Source: Parasediminibacterium sp051861445 (GTDB lineage: Bacteria > Bacteroidota > Bacteroidia > Chitinophagales > Chitinophagaceae). Taken from it: a stretch of 64,000 nt of DNA. The notes beneath the pieces are model-generated. The model was not told the origin of the DNA. It did no database searches and saw only the letters and a program-made list of their open reading frames with translations. The DNA lies in NCBI GenBank assembly GCA_051861445.1, contig JBHYCS010000007.1:115217-179216 (forward strand), given 5' to 3'. Shown here one piece after another: positions 43,001 to 52,500 of the stretch (its first letter is position 1; every line of letters begins with the position of its first letter). The translations under genes and the position numbers were made by a program.

Positions 43001-45600
43001 CCACTTAATAAATAGCCCCAATTGTTTTTATCTTCTGGAATTTGTATGCCTGCATAAGAACGATAAGGATGATAGTCGAATGATACATTATCAATGCTAA
43101 AATTTCCACCAGGTTCAAAAACCTTCACTACCAAATTCGCCAAAAGCATACCAGGAGCTTGAGTGCTAATACCAAAAACAGAATTGATGCTAGCAATACC
43201 TTCTTGATTTAATGTACCATCAAAAATGGTTTTGTTTTGTTCAGAAAATTGAATGGTTGGGTTATCAAACTCGTAAGCGGTATATTTATTAAACGTTGTT
43301 TTCTTTTTATACAATTGAGCATCTACTCTAGCTTTTAAGTTTTGTGCCGTTGCCCCAAACAACCATTTAGCCGCAAGAATGCCATTGTTGTTTGTATGCA
43401 CACCCAATGTAGTGGCATTGCCAAAGTTTAAATTGATTTTTAAACGATTTGGAATTACCGTTTCTATCTTAATTCTTTTTTCAAAACTAGCACCCCCAAT
43501 TGTAACCTTACACAGCCAATTACCTGTTGGGGCTTCAGTATCTGTAACTGTTTTAAACACGTTGAAGCCATTGCTAGCATTGGGTTGTACAATCTTTTTA
43601 TATAGCTGTCCTTTGGGTGAAATTAATTGCATTTCAATAGGGTGTTCTTTAGGAAGTTGTTGGTTTTTATCTTCAATTATGCAGCTTAAAAACAAACTAT
43701 CACCTGGTCGCCAAACGCCTCTTTCTCCAAAAATAAATCCCTTAATACCATCTTTAATATAAGTGCCGCCTACATCAAATTTCGATACCATTAATGAGCT
43801 GCCTTCATCTAGTTTTAAATAGCTTTTTTCTAATGCATGTTTAGCAATTAATAAGTAAGGCTTTCTTTTAAAATCAATATTGGCAATTCCTTCAGTATTG
43901 GTTACAGATTTTCCAACAACCTGTTGTTGAAAATCTACTACTTGCAGTTCTACGTTCGATAAGGGTTCTGTTGTAACAAGATTGTTGGCAGCAACAAACA
44001 ATGTATTTCCAGTACCTCGTTTAGCGGTTAAACCAATATTGGTAGATAGAATATTTCTGCTTGCAAAACGTTGTTTATTGTAATATGCTTTATTGCAAGG
44101 ATTATCTTTCTGTTCCCAATTGTAACCGTAAGGATAATAATCGTTGTAGCGATTCCAAAATGCATCGTCTTCATCTAGCTGTTCATCGCTATAGTAATCA
44201 TCTGCTTCTGTTTCATCTTTGTTTTCGGAAGTATTATTTTCGGTACATGCATACACAGAATATTCGGGTCTAAATGCAATAGAAACCCTGTACATAGCAC
44301 CAGGTTCTGCTCTAATATATTTATCTAAGTCTAACGAGAATCTATTTTTTTTATGAAGGTTTATCGATTTGTCTATATCTAGTTGAATGGTAGCTTGTAC
44401 CAATGGTTTAGCCACTCTTCTAAGCTCATTTTCACCATCTATACTATTCGATTGTAGAAACTGAGCAATATTGTTTTCGTAAATTTTAATAACCGATACG
44501 TCTACTGCTTTTAAGTTGGTAGCTTCGAATGGTAATACAATTTTACCTGTGCTATTAGGTAAAATAACCCCCTTACCCTGAATGTTTACGGTAGGTAATC
44601 TGTTTTCGAAGAAAATATTTGCAGTAAAATTTTTTTCTAATTTTTTATTGATAAAATTTTCAACTCCTTCATATATAGATGCGGTAAAGTTTCCATCTAA
44701 ATTATTGTTGCTATACACTTTTGCTTCGCTACCAAGAATGGTATAACTAAGCGATTCTTGATTGCTAATACTAATTAATCCATCTAACGATTGAGCAATG
44801 GCAAGCGGTTCGCTAAATTGCACCAAAGTGTATTGCTCGTTGTCTTGTATTGCTTTTGCACCTAACACTTTAAAAACACCTTTTTCAGGAATGGAAATGT
44901 TTTCTGTTCCTTGCTTATCAATTCGTAAAGCATTGCCATTATAAGTAAGTTTAAGAGTTTGTTCAGAAGTTATTTTTTGAATATTCTGAATTATAAAACC
45001 ATGTGTTTTGTCACCTTCGTTGTGTTGCCAAAGAATAGATAATGATTGCGATGAGCAACTTGCTGTAAGTATTTTTTCAACCGATTTGCTTTCTTCTACA
45101 TCGGCTGTTTTTATTTCGCCGGTTAGCGTCATGTGTGTTGCATTATCTGTTTTTAAACCAAATGTTTCTACCGAAAAAGAAGGTTTAATAGTTTGAATGT
45201 TGAACTTAAAATTTTTGTATTTGTCGGGCACATTTAATACTTCATTTAACTTAAATTTTACTTCATACAATACATCTTTTTCTAAATCTGTATCGGGTTT
45301 AAATTCTATGGTTCTAGCATCTATCCAATATGTTTTACCTTTTACCGATGGTGAAAAACTAAATAATGTTTCTGCAATTGGTTCTTGCAAAGTATGTGTT
45401 ACAGATGCATCTGTAGCAAGCTGAATACGAATGTTACTTTTTTTAGAAACAGTGCCAGATGTATATGCTTCTATATACTTGCTATATGCAGGATCAATTA
45501 CAATGTATTTGTTTTTTGAAGTGCAAGCTTGCAACAAAAGGGCAAGTGCACAAAAGCAATAAACAAATAATAGATTTTGTTGGGTGAAACGGGTTGGCAT
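40045..45600 (-). CDS. bacterial alpha-2-macroglobulin, thioester type
   Basis: 1851-residue lipoprotein; the signal ends LLLQAC (C26). MG-type beta domains fill the N-terminal half; an A2M domain with FLGPFTSNGSSQTHSFTLPAYMGSIKAMVVAA precedes the thioester motif GCIEQ (C1400) and the alpha/alpha TED domain (QQADGGFSYWPG). Such proteins sit in the periplasm and trap foreign proteases by covalent thioester reaction, guarding the wall while the coupled PBP1C repairs it. It is first in an operon with pbpC (31-bp gap). An acidic insert (EDEDDAFWNRYNDYYPYG region) near residue 480 is unusual. Confidence 0.94.
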   Translation of the reverse strand: MPTRFTQQNLLFVYCFCALALLLQACTSKNKYIVIDPAYSKYIEAYTSGTVSKKSNIRIQLATDASVTHTLQEPIAETLFSFSPSVKGKTYWIDARTIEFKPDTDLEKDVLYEVKFKLNEVLNVPDKYKNFKFNIQTIKPSFSVETFGLKTDNATHMTLTGEIKTADVEESKSVEKILTASCSSQSLSILWQHNEGDKTHGFIIQNIQKITSEQTLKLTYNGNALRIDKQGTENISIPEKGVFKVLGAKAIQDNEQYTLVQFSEPLAIAQSLDGLISISNQESLSYTILGSEAKVYSNNNLDGNFTASIYEGVENFINKKLEKNFTANIFFENRLPTVNIQGKGVILPNSTGKIVLPFEATNLKAVDVSVIKIYENNIAQFLQSNSIDGENELRRVAKPLVQATIQLDIDKSINLHKKNRFSLDLDKYIRAEPGAMYRVSIAFRPEYSVYACTENNTSENKDETEADDYYSDEQLDEDDAFWNRYNDYYPYGYNWEQKDNPCNKAYYNKQRFASRNILSTNIGLTAKRGTGNTLFVAANNLVTTEPLSNVELQVVDFQQQVVGKSVTNTEGIANIDFKRKPYLLIAKHALEKSYLKLDEGSSLMVSKFDVGGTYIKDGIKGFIFGERGVWRPGDSLFLSCIIEDKNQQLPKEHPIEMQLISPKGQLYKKIVQPNASNGFNVFKTVTDTEAPTGNWLCKVTIGGASFEKRIKIETVIPNRLKINLNFGNATTLGVHTNNNGILAAKWLFGATAQNLKARVDAQLYKKKTTFNKYTAYEFDNPTIQFSEQNKTIFDGTLNQEGIASINSVFGISTQAPGMLLANLVVKVFEPGGNFSIDNVSFDYHPYRSYAGIQIPEDKNNWGYLLSGKKHQFNLVNVNTDGQPIAQNTELEVELYKIQWRWWWDNTAEGLSNFTQDKYNKLIQKETISTQNGKATFSPYFNKEEWGRYLVLVKDVKSGHTTGKTFYVDNDDWRSRGNNEDASNATMLSFNADKEKYQVGDKATITIPTSKQGRALITIETGSKVLKHFWINTNEGQTKYSFTIEKEMCPNVYVSVSLLQPHAQTINDLPIRMYGITPILVEDKTTILQPIIQMPSSIQAEQKNTITVSEANRKEMTYVIALVDEGLLDLTRFKTPNPHQEFYSKEGLGVKTWDVYDYVIGAWSGGLDRILTIGGDAEANAAKTRKANRFKPVVQFLGPFTSNGSSQTHSFTLPAYMGSIKAMVVAAGKGNYGMAEKSVAVKKPLMLLTTLPRVLAPTENIRIPVTIFNSDKKIKTVRLSIQSNPFIVVEGEQLVNFNTIGEQTVYLQATVKNNTGIGTIKITAAGGNEKAVATTEIDIRNLNPSITQVTEYVLQPNQSFSTTTLKIGDAMNSRAIIEIAAIPPINLQKRLNYLIQYPHGCIEQTTSAVFSQLMLGNLVELTDERKRNIQLNIKSAIIKIQNFQQADGGFSYWPGIEASDEWGTNYAGHFLIEAAAKGYIVPTNMLQQWKQYQKNKAVNWNISSAPTYGNDLIQAYRLYLLALNKSAEIGAMNRLKEYKFLTAEGKWRLAAAYYLAGQQQVAFSLISGLPKAFKEPSSPGNTFGSSLRDEAMVLETLTLMNRKAEATFLLKNIAAKLAQETWYSTQTTAYALIAIAKFVGTENNNSNIQVSGNINGKNISINSKQAITQNDVIWQNNKANISITNKGNKVVFVRIINEGKPVGTAPIAYKNSPSILLLNTQFFTTTGSPISIQSIKQGTDFVAKVTVKNPGFRGNYTQMALSQLFPSGWEIINTRMYNNEGSFKSSTYNYMDIKDDRVYHYFNIAPSETLTYYVQLNAAYLGKFYWPGVYIEAMYDQNISAGINGEWVEVTE

Positions 45601-45685
45601 AACAGATGAATTGGAGGTAAGTATGGTTGAATTTCAGATGGGTAAATTATGAAATTATGTACAAAAAAATATTGTATGATTGAAT

Positions 45686-45693
45686 TAAATTTG
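45686..45693 (+). promoter_or_regulatory. -7 promoter box of the C1 peptidase gene
   Basis: TAAATTTG, full TAnnTTTG match, 46 bp before the chosen ATG at 45740. No clear -33 element. Confidence 0.45.
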
Positions 45694-45739
45694 AAAGTTC
45701 ATTTTCGTGTTCATTTTTTTATATTACAAATTATGTTAT

Positions 45740-47323
45740 ATGCCCATACGAATGGTAGATGATCCAAACGATCAGGAAGATAATAGCAATCAAGATAATG
45801 GTGGAGGTGGAAGAGGTGGTTTTGGTGGTGGCGGAAATATATTGTTTCAACTATTGCCAATGCTCATTAATTTAATATTTAGACAACCACTATTGTTGAT
45901 ACCAATTTTGTTGTTGGGTGGATTTATGTTTTTGAAAAATGGATGTTCTTCTAACAGTCATTCAAGTGGTAACTTATCTGAGCAATTGTCTACAGGGGGA
46001 ATTTTAGATCCGAAAGAGTTTGAAAAAGCAGATGTGTACGAAGCCTTAGATGCTAGTAAAAACGAGTTGCCTGAATATATTTCTTTATTAAAATTTGCTC
46101 CACAACGTTTAAATCAAGGGCAACAAGGCAGTTGTGTTGCATGGAGTAGTAGCTATGCAGCTCGTACCATTGTAGAGGCATCAAGTAAAGGAATAAACCC
46201 CAATGAAACTGCCTTTAGTCCATCATTTTTATACAATCAAATTAAACTCGATGGTTGTCAGGGAAGTTATATTATTAGGGCTATGCAAAGCCTTACACAA
46301 GTGGGTTCTGTACCTTTTAACGCATTTCCTTATGATGATAAAGATTGTGATAAAACACCCAATAATCAATTAATTGATATTGCATCTGCTTACAAATTAC
46401 AAGGTTTTACCCGATTAACAACCAATGAAAGTACAAGAGGTATAGATTTAAGAGCCATTAAAGAACATTTGGCAAAAGATGTGCCTGTTGTAATTGGTAT
46501 GATGGTAGGTGGAAGTTTTATGCAAGATATGGCTGGTAAAGAAGTGTGGCATCCTACAGATGACGATTATACACAAATGGGTTTTGGTGGTCATGCTATG
46601 TGTGTGATTGGTTATGACGATAGAAAAGAAGGCGGTGTGTTTGAAATTATGAATAGTTGGGGAAATGAATGGGGAATAAATGGAGTGGCTTTTGTACGCT
46701 ACAACGATTTTAAACGTTTTGTACGTGAAGCATACGGACTAAATCCAATGCCTAAATCTGGCGATGCTATTGCTAAAAACTTAGCCTGTAGTTTTGGTTT
46801 AGTAGATGCTACTTCGAAAGCATATATTCCTTTGCAATACAATAAGAGCAATGTGTTTACTACACAACAACCTATTGCAAAAGGAACCACTTTTAAAATG
46901 GAAGTTAAAAATAGTACAGAATGTTATGTATATATTTTGGGAAAAGAAACCGATGGTAGCAGTTATGTTTTGTTTCCTTATCCTAGAAAAGATGATGCTA
47001 CAAAAACAAAGTTTTCTCCTTATTGTGGCATCACTGGTTATCGATTATTTCCTAGAGGAATGAGTATGCAGGCCGATGATATTGGAACGAAAGATTACAT
47101 GGCAATTATTACTAGCAAAACACCACTTTCTGTTTTTGAATTGAATGATGCTGTAAATGCCAATAAAGCCCAAGGTTTTGAAAAAGCAGTAAACAAAGCA
47201 ATAAAACGATTGCAAGTAAATGATATTCAATTTGAGGCAAATGCAAATGGAACAATTGCTTTTGAAACCACAGTAGGCGATAAAAATATGGTTGCTTGTA
47301 TTATTGAAATTGAGAAACAATAA
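45740..47323 (+). CDS. membrane-anchored papain-family (C1) cysteine peptidase with DUF4384-like tail
   Basis: 527 residues from ATG 45740 (MPIRMVDDPNDQ); an in-frame ATG at 45707 is less likely. The N-terminus is acidic, then glycine-rich (GGGGRGGFGGGG), then hydrophobic (residues 34-66), so the enzyme is tethered to a membrane. The C1 domain has the oxyanion/catalytic QGSCVAWS (C132), GGHAMCVIGYDD (H285) and MNSWGNEWGINGVAFV (N305). The C-terminal 170 residues fit DUF4384 (TECYVYILG, SYVLFPYPRKDD), found on caspase-like peptidases and kinases. Substrate unknown. No pro-peptide is obvious. Confidence 0.88.
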   Translation: MPIRMVDDPNDQEDNSNQDNGGGGRGGFGGGGNILFQLLPMLINLIFRQPLLLIPILLLGGFMFLKNGCSSNSHSSGNLSEQLSTGGILDPKEFEKADVYEALDASKNELPEYISLLKFAPQRLNQGQQGSCVAWSSSYAARTIVEASSKGINPNETAFSPSFLYNQIKLDGCQGSYIIRAMQSLTQVGSVPFNAFPYDDKDCDKTPNNQLIDIASAYKLQGFTRLTTNESTRGIDLRAIKEHLAKDVPVVIGMMVGGSFMQDMAGKEVWHPTDDDYTQMGFGGHAMCVIGYDDRKEGGVFEIMNSWGNEWGINGVAFVRYNDFKRFVREAYGLNPMPKSGDAIAKNLACSFGLVDATSKAYIPLQYNKSNVFTTQQPIAKGTTFKMEVKNSTECYVYILGKETDGSSYVLFPYPRKDDATKTKFSPYCGITGYRLFPRGMSMQADDIGTKDYMAIITSKTPLSVFELNDAVNANKAQGFEKAVNKAIKRLQVNDIQFEANANGTIAFETTVGDKNMVACIIEIEKQ

Positions 47324-47362
47324 TTTTAAGTACTTTGCTGTAATAACTTCTTTATCAAAAAT

Positions 47363-47863
47363 ATGCTTGCCATGAATGCTGTTTTTCATCAATTCAAACA
47401 AAAAATAACACATCCTTTAAAATACAAACTTTTCTTATTTACCAAGTTGCCGATGGCGTTTATAGCAGGGCTGCAATTAACTACCCTAGAAGAGCAGCAA
47501 GCAGTTGTATCGGTTCGGTATAAATGGCTCAATCAAAATCCATTTCAGTCCATTTATTTTGCTGTACTCAGTATGGCTGCTGAATTAAGTACAGGAATTT
47601 TAGCATTTGGTCACATCTATCAACAACAACCATCGGTAAGTATGTTGGTAGTAAATTGTACAGGTAGTTTTCATAAAAAAGCAGTTGGAAAAATTACTTT
47701 TGTTTGTAATGATGGAAAAATGATTGAGAATGCCATTCTTCAAGCAAAACAAACGGGTGAAGGCGTAACCATTAACTGCACTTCTACAGGAACAAACGAA
47801 CAAGGTGAAGCTGTTGCAACCTTTGTTTTTACTTGGAGTTTTAGAGCGAAATCGTTAGCATAA
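47363..47863 (+). CDS. DUF4442 hotdog-fold thioesterase-like protein
   Basis: 166 residues of the DUF4442/PaaI-like hotdog group. Features: TKLPMAFIAGLQLTTLEEQQAVVSV at the N-terminal side, FQSIYFAVLSMAAELSTGILAF, which is the central hotdog helix with conserved glutamate, and FSxR-like FVFTWSFRAK at the end. Likely hydrolyses an acyl-CoA or binds an acyl thioester; substrate unknown. Follows the C1 peptidase by 40 bp. Confidence 0.82.
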   Translation: MLAMNAVFHQFKQKITHPLKYKLFLFTKLPMAFIAGLQLTTLEEQQAVVSVRYKWLNQNPFQSIYFAVLSMAAELSTGILAFGHIYQQQPSVSMLVVNCTGSFHKKAVGKITFVCNDGKMIENAILQAKQTGEGVTINCTSTGTNEQGEAVATFVFTWSFRAKSLA

Positions 47864-47957
47864 TTGATAAGGTAAAAAGTAACAAAAGTAGCCAAGTACC
47901 TTTCTTTGCAGGTTTAGTTTTGTGTAATAATTAATGGTTGATTTAAAACAACAGAAG

Positions 47958-48416
47958 ATGAAACACGAAATAGAAACCCAATGGATGGGAGCCATGCAAT
48001 TTAATGCATTGGTAAATGGACATACCATTGTAATGGATGCTCCTGAAAGGGCAGGAGGCAACGATGCAGGATCAATACCAAAACCATTTGTACTTACTGC
48101 TTTATCAGGCTGTTCAGGTATGGATGTGGTGGCACTATTAAGAAAAAATAATCAACAAGTGCAAGAGCTGAATATAATTGTAAGCGGAGAACTTAGTAAA
48201 ACTGCACCAATTACCTATACAAGTATTCACATGGAATATCAATTTATGGGTGATGCGGCAGGTGAAACAGCTGCTGTACAAGCAGTACAAGATTCACAAG
48301 AAAAATATTGTGGTGTTAGTTATCTACTTAAAAAAGCACTCCCTATTACTTGGGAAATCGTATATAATGGTGTAACTGTGTTTAGCAATGCAGTAAGTGA
48401 AAACGTAATGGTTTAA
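47958..48416 (+). CDS. OsmC-family peroxiredoxin-like protein
   Basis: 152 residues from the ATG at 47958, which follows an AGAAG; an in-frame ATG at 47934 is possible. The two redox cysteines of the family are present, one in LSGCSGMDVV and one in EKYCGVSYLL. OsmC/Ohr proteins reduce organic hydroperoxides; the YhfA-like subgroup is nearest by length. Third gene of a loose cluster with the C1 peptidase and DUF4442 gene. Confidence 0.9.
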   Translation: MKHEIETQWMGAMQFNALVNGHTIVMDAPERAGGNDAGSIPKPFVLTALSGCSGMDVVALLRKNNQQVQELNIIVSGELSKTAPITYTSIHMEYQFMGDAAGETAAVQAVQDSQEKYCGVSYLLKKALPITWEIVYNGVTVFSNAVSENVMV

Positions 48417-48526
48417 GTGGATGCAACTAGTGTACACCGTAATCTTCTTAAATCCTTGCTCTGTATTTAATGGTGATGTAAAAAGATCTGATGTAAGAAA
48501 GTTTTTAATTTATTGCATACAATTAT

Positions 48527-49579
48527 TTAGAAAGTAAATCGAACACATTTCATTTTTTTTACGGCTTCATTTTTAGAACTTACAGTTGTTCTAAGTGAAG
48601 CAGATAATTCGAAACCACCTCTCATTTGAGAAGCAGATTTTAATTGCGATACATTTACATCATAACTAAGCCCTAATGTTAATCGGTAATAATCGAGTTT
48701 TATAACAGGAACAATTGCATCTCTCAGTCTATAAAAAGAGCCTAAATACAATGTAAATTTATCATTTGTTTCACTCGTAAAATCTTCTTTTAAATCCATG
48801 CCATAATAACCGCCAAACACAGTGTTTGTATGTGGTCCTTGATTGATGTGGTCAAAAAATAGAATCAATCTATTTACATCAGAAATAGCAGTTGATAGCC
48901 CACCATTAAAGGTGAATTTAGGTTGAAGAACGGTAGATTCATTATTGGTAAAATAAGCGATACGTGGTTTATTAAAATGAAACAATCCCACACCTACATA
49001 CATGTCTGTATTATCGCTTAAACTCATACCATAAGTAATACCTGTAGAAAGATCCCAAAAGTTAAAACTAGTTCTATTAAATGTTTGTTGCGTAGCATTA
49101 TTGGGATTAAATGTTCCAAAAACATATTGATCGTCAAACTGCATTTTAGTTATATCAAATTGGCTAGAGGTATAACTTGGCATAAACGCTAATGATAAGT
49201 AACTACCATAATCTTCATTTAATGATTTATGATAGTTAATCACAGGCATTAATTGTGTTCTTTTTAATTCAATATCTCCTGCTTTGTCAAGAGTAGCTTG
49301 AAGACCAAGCGTAACATAATCGTTGCTTTCACCTACTTTAAATCTATTTTCTACACTTAAACCAGATGTTTGATAAGGTACTGTAACACTTTGCCATTGA
49401 TTTTTAAAAATACCTGCCACTCTTAAATCTCCATCAAAAATACCTGCTAATGCAGGGTTTCTCAACAATGGTTTCTCATAAAACTGCGAAAAAGAAAAAT
49501 CTTGTGCATGACAATGATTAAAGTACAGTTGAAAAAAAACTGCTAATGCGGATATACTTATATATTGAATGAATCTCAT
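48527..49579 (-). CDS. PorP/SprF family type IX secretion outer-membrane protein
   Basis: 350 residues with a signal peptide (cleavage after CHAQ) and a beta-barrel pattern. FSQFYEKPLLRNPALAGIFDGDLR and GIFKNQWQSVTVPYQTSG are the PorP/SprF signature. In Flavobacterium, SprF is needed for surface delivery of the SprB adhesin, and PorP/SprF genes usually follow the gene of their type-B cargo. Here it starts 9 bp after the stop of the giant surface-protein gene, so the two form a cargo-carrier operon. Confidence 0.93.
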   Translation of the reverse strand: MRFIQYISISALAVFFQLYFNHCHAQDFSFSQFYEKPLLRNPALAGIFDGDLRVAGIFKNQWQSVTVPYQTSGLSVENRFKVGESNDYVTLGLQATLDKAGDIELKRTQLMPVINYHKSLNEDYGSYLSLAFMPSYTSSQFDITKMQFDDQYVFGTFNPNNATQQTFNRTSFNFWDLSTGITYGMSLSDNTDMYVGVGLFHFNKPRIAYFTNNESTVLQPKFTFNGGLSTAISDVNRLILFFDHINQGPHTNTVFGGYYGMDLKEDFTSETNDKFTLYLGSFYRLRDAIVPVIKLDYYRLTLGLSYDVNVSQLKSASQMRGGFELSASLRTTVSSKNEAVKKMKCVRFTF

Positions 49580-49588
49580 GTTGATAAT

Positions 49589-52500
49589 CTATTTTATGAT
49601 TGACACATTACCCTTATAGGTATAGGTTACATTGTTTTCACAAACAACTTCACAAGTATATATATACACATCTGGTGAGGCTACTATACCTTTAATTTTT
49701 CCATCCCATCCTTGAGAAGAATTATTGGGAAGAATATTTCCTCTTTCAAAAACTACTTGCCCCCATCTGTTAAATACTCTAAAACTTTTGATTGATTTTA
49801 TACCAGTACCTCTTACCATAAAAATGTCGTTAATGCCATCGTTGTCTGGCGTAAATGTATTAGGGATAAATACTTGTGTATTCTCACAGAAAACCTTGAT
49901 ACAAATAGTATCCTTACTTGCACATTTATATACATTGGTACCTGTTAAAGTATAGCAGATATCATTTTTTACAGTAGCTATAGGTAAAGCACAATCATCA
50001 CAACTTATATTGATGCTTGGTGTCCATCGCCACGAGGTTAAAGGGCCATTGGTAGCTGTATAGTTCAGTGGTAAAAGTGTACCTGTTGCTAATGTTTTAT
50101 CATTCTCCAATTGTATTACAGGATATTCTCCAACTGCTACTGTTACATAACCTGTATCTTGAAAACAATTATCGCTATCAAAACCAATTACACGATAACG
50201 TGTAGTTGATGTTGGTGTAGCTACTGTAAACTGGCTTGTTGTATTGCTTAACGTATTTGCAGGTGACCAAACATAAGTTGTTGCACCACTTACGCTTAAT
50301 GCAGCTGTTTGACCAATACAAATGGTATCGTTTGGAGAAACAGTAACAGTAATTGGTTGTGCTACTTTAATTACAACAGTATCAATTGCTGTACATCCAA
50401 AATTATTGGTACCAGTAACAATGTATTGAGTTGTGGTTAGTGGCTTAGCTATAGGATTAGTACATGTTGTACAAGACAAACTTCCATCTAATGGAAACCA
50501 ACTGTAAGCAGTGGTACCTGTTGCAGTTAATTGCTTGCTTTGCCCTTTACAAATGGTAGCATCTGCTGAGGCAGTAATAGTAGGACTTTGATTAATGGTA
50601 ATTGTTTTTGTAACTGTATCTTGACAACCATATAACGTTCCAACTATTAATGTTGCAGTGTAAGTACCTGTATTTAAATAAAAGTTAGTTACAGGCGAAC
50701 CAGTAAGCACCACACCATTGGTAAACGACCAATTAATAATACTCACTGTATCTGCAGAAACATATTGAGCATCAAACTGTACAGGTCTATTGGTACAAGC
50801 TGTTGCAGCTGCATTAATATTTGCAGATGGTGTAGTGTTTACTTTTATAAAAATATTTCTTGTAATCGTATCGCTACAGCCAGAGGCACCGGTAACAATT
50901 AATTGTATCTGCCAATTATTAGATGCAGTGTAATTTTTAATTGGATTTTGTAAGGTGCTAAAAGTGCCATCTCCAAAACTCCAACGCCAGCTTACAATCG
51001 GTAAATACTTTCTTGATGTATCTGTAAATTGTACCCTAGTATTACCACAAGTTAATAATGATGCATGTCTAAAACCAGCTTTTAAATAATCTATACGAAT
51101 AGTATCTACACCTTTTATTAAAACGGAACAACTGTTTAAACTATTCGTTAGCAACGTAGCAGTGGGTACATACAAGCCTGATTGTTTATATACATGATAA
51201 ATAACGGGAGTATTTGTAGTTATAAATGTACCATCACCTAAATTCCATCGAATACTATCTGTATTTTGAACAGTTGCTTCTAAGCGAACAGGTGTATTGC
51301 CACATATAAAACCATTGTCGTAAGTAATGCTACCTGATGGACCTCTAACAACTATATTCTTTGCGTATTCGTACGTACAACCTGTGGGATGTTTTGCACT
51401 CATGGTTACATTATAAGTACCTACCTGTGTAAATATTCTTGTTACTACATTTCCTGTATCGTTTATTCCTGGTGCAAAGTTCCAAGTTGTTAAACTTGAT
51501 GGAAGCGATTGATTGGTAAATGTTGCCGTAAAAGGAACACAATTACTAATGCTATCTGTTACTGTAAACAATCCTGGAAGTTTGGCAACTATTGAAATAG
51601 GTCTTACTATACTATCTGTACATACTAAACCACTATTGTATTGTCTAATAGCCGTTAATTGTACATTGTATATACCTGCATTTAAAAATGCATGCACAGG
51701 ATTGGTGTTTGATGATGTGTAACTGTCTTTAAAATTCCACAGTAAAGAAGTAACAGCGTCACTTTGATTGGTGAATCGAATGGTGTCGCCAATACAAGCT
51801 TGTAAAGGTGTTGCTGTAAAATTTGCTCTTGGTGCATCAAATACTTGTATTACTTCAGTTGCTGTAGTATCTGTACATCCATTGGTTGCAAAAACGGTTA
51901 CGGTAAAGGTGCCGCTTTGTAAAAATCTATGGTTAATGGTATCTATATTTTTAGTGGTATTTAAGGTATTGCCATCACCAAAATTCCATTGAAAACTAGA
52001 AACTCCTGTTGATGCGTTGATGAATTTTACTGCATGTGGATTACAGCCTTGCTTTTCTGTACCATTTACAGCAAAATCTAATTTTAAACTACTTGGTGCA
52101 ACAACAATATCGTAATAAGCAGTATCGTTTCCACATTGATTAATAGAAATTAATTGAACCCTAAATGTATCTTGAATACCTGTTTTAAAAATATGGTTCA
52201 CCGATTGTTTTGTTCCAATAGCTTGTTGTGTTCCATCACCAAAATCCCAAATGAAACTAGTGCCTACTCCCTTAGAAATATTGGTAAAATTCACTGTTAG
52301 AGGAGAACAGCCAATTGTTTTATCTGGTGTAAATATTGATTTTGGTTTAGAAGAAACGGTAACTGTTTTTGTTTTTACCACTGTTTCACACTCACTTTTT
52401 GCAGTCAATGAAACGATATAGGTAGTATCTCCAAAATTAGGATTCGTTGCAAATACCACATTGTTAGGCTGTTGTAAGTTAGAAAATTGATTGTTGCCAA

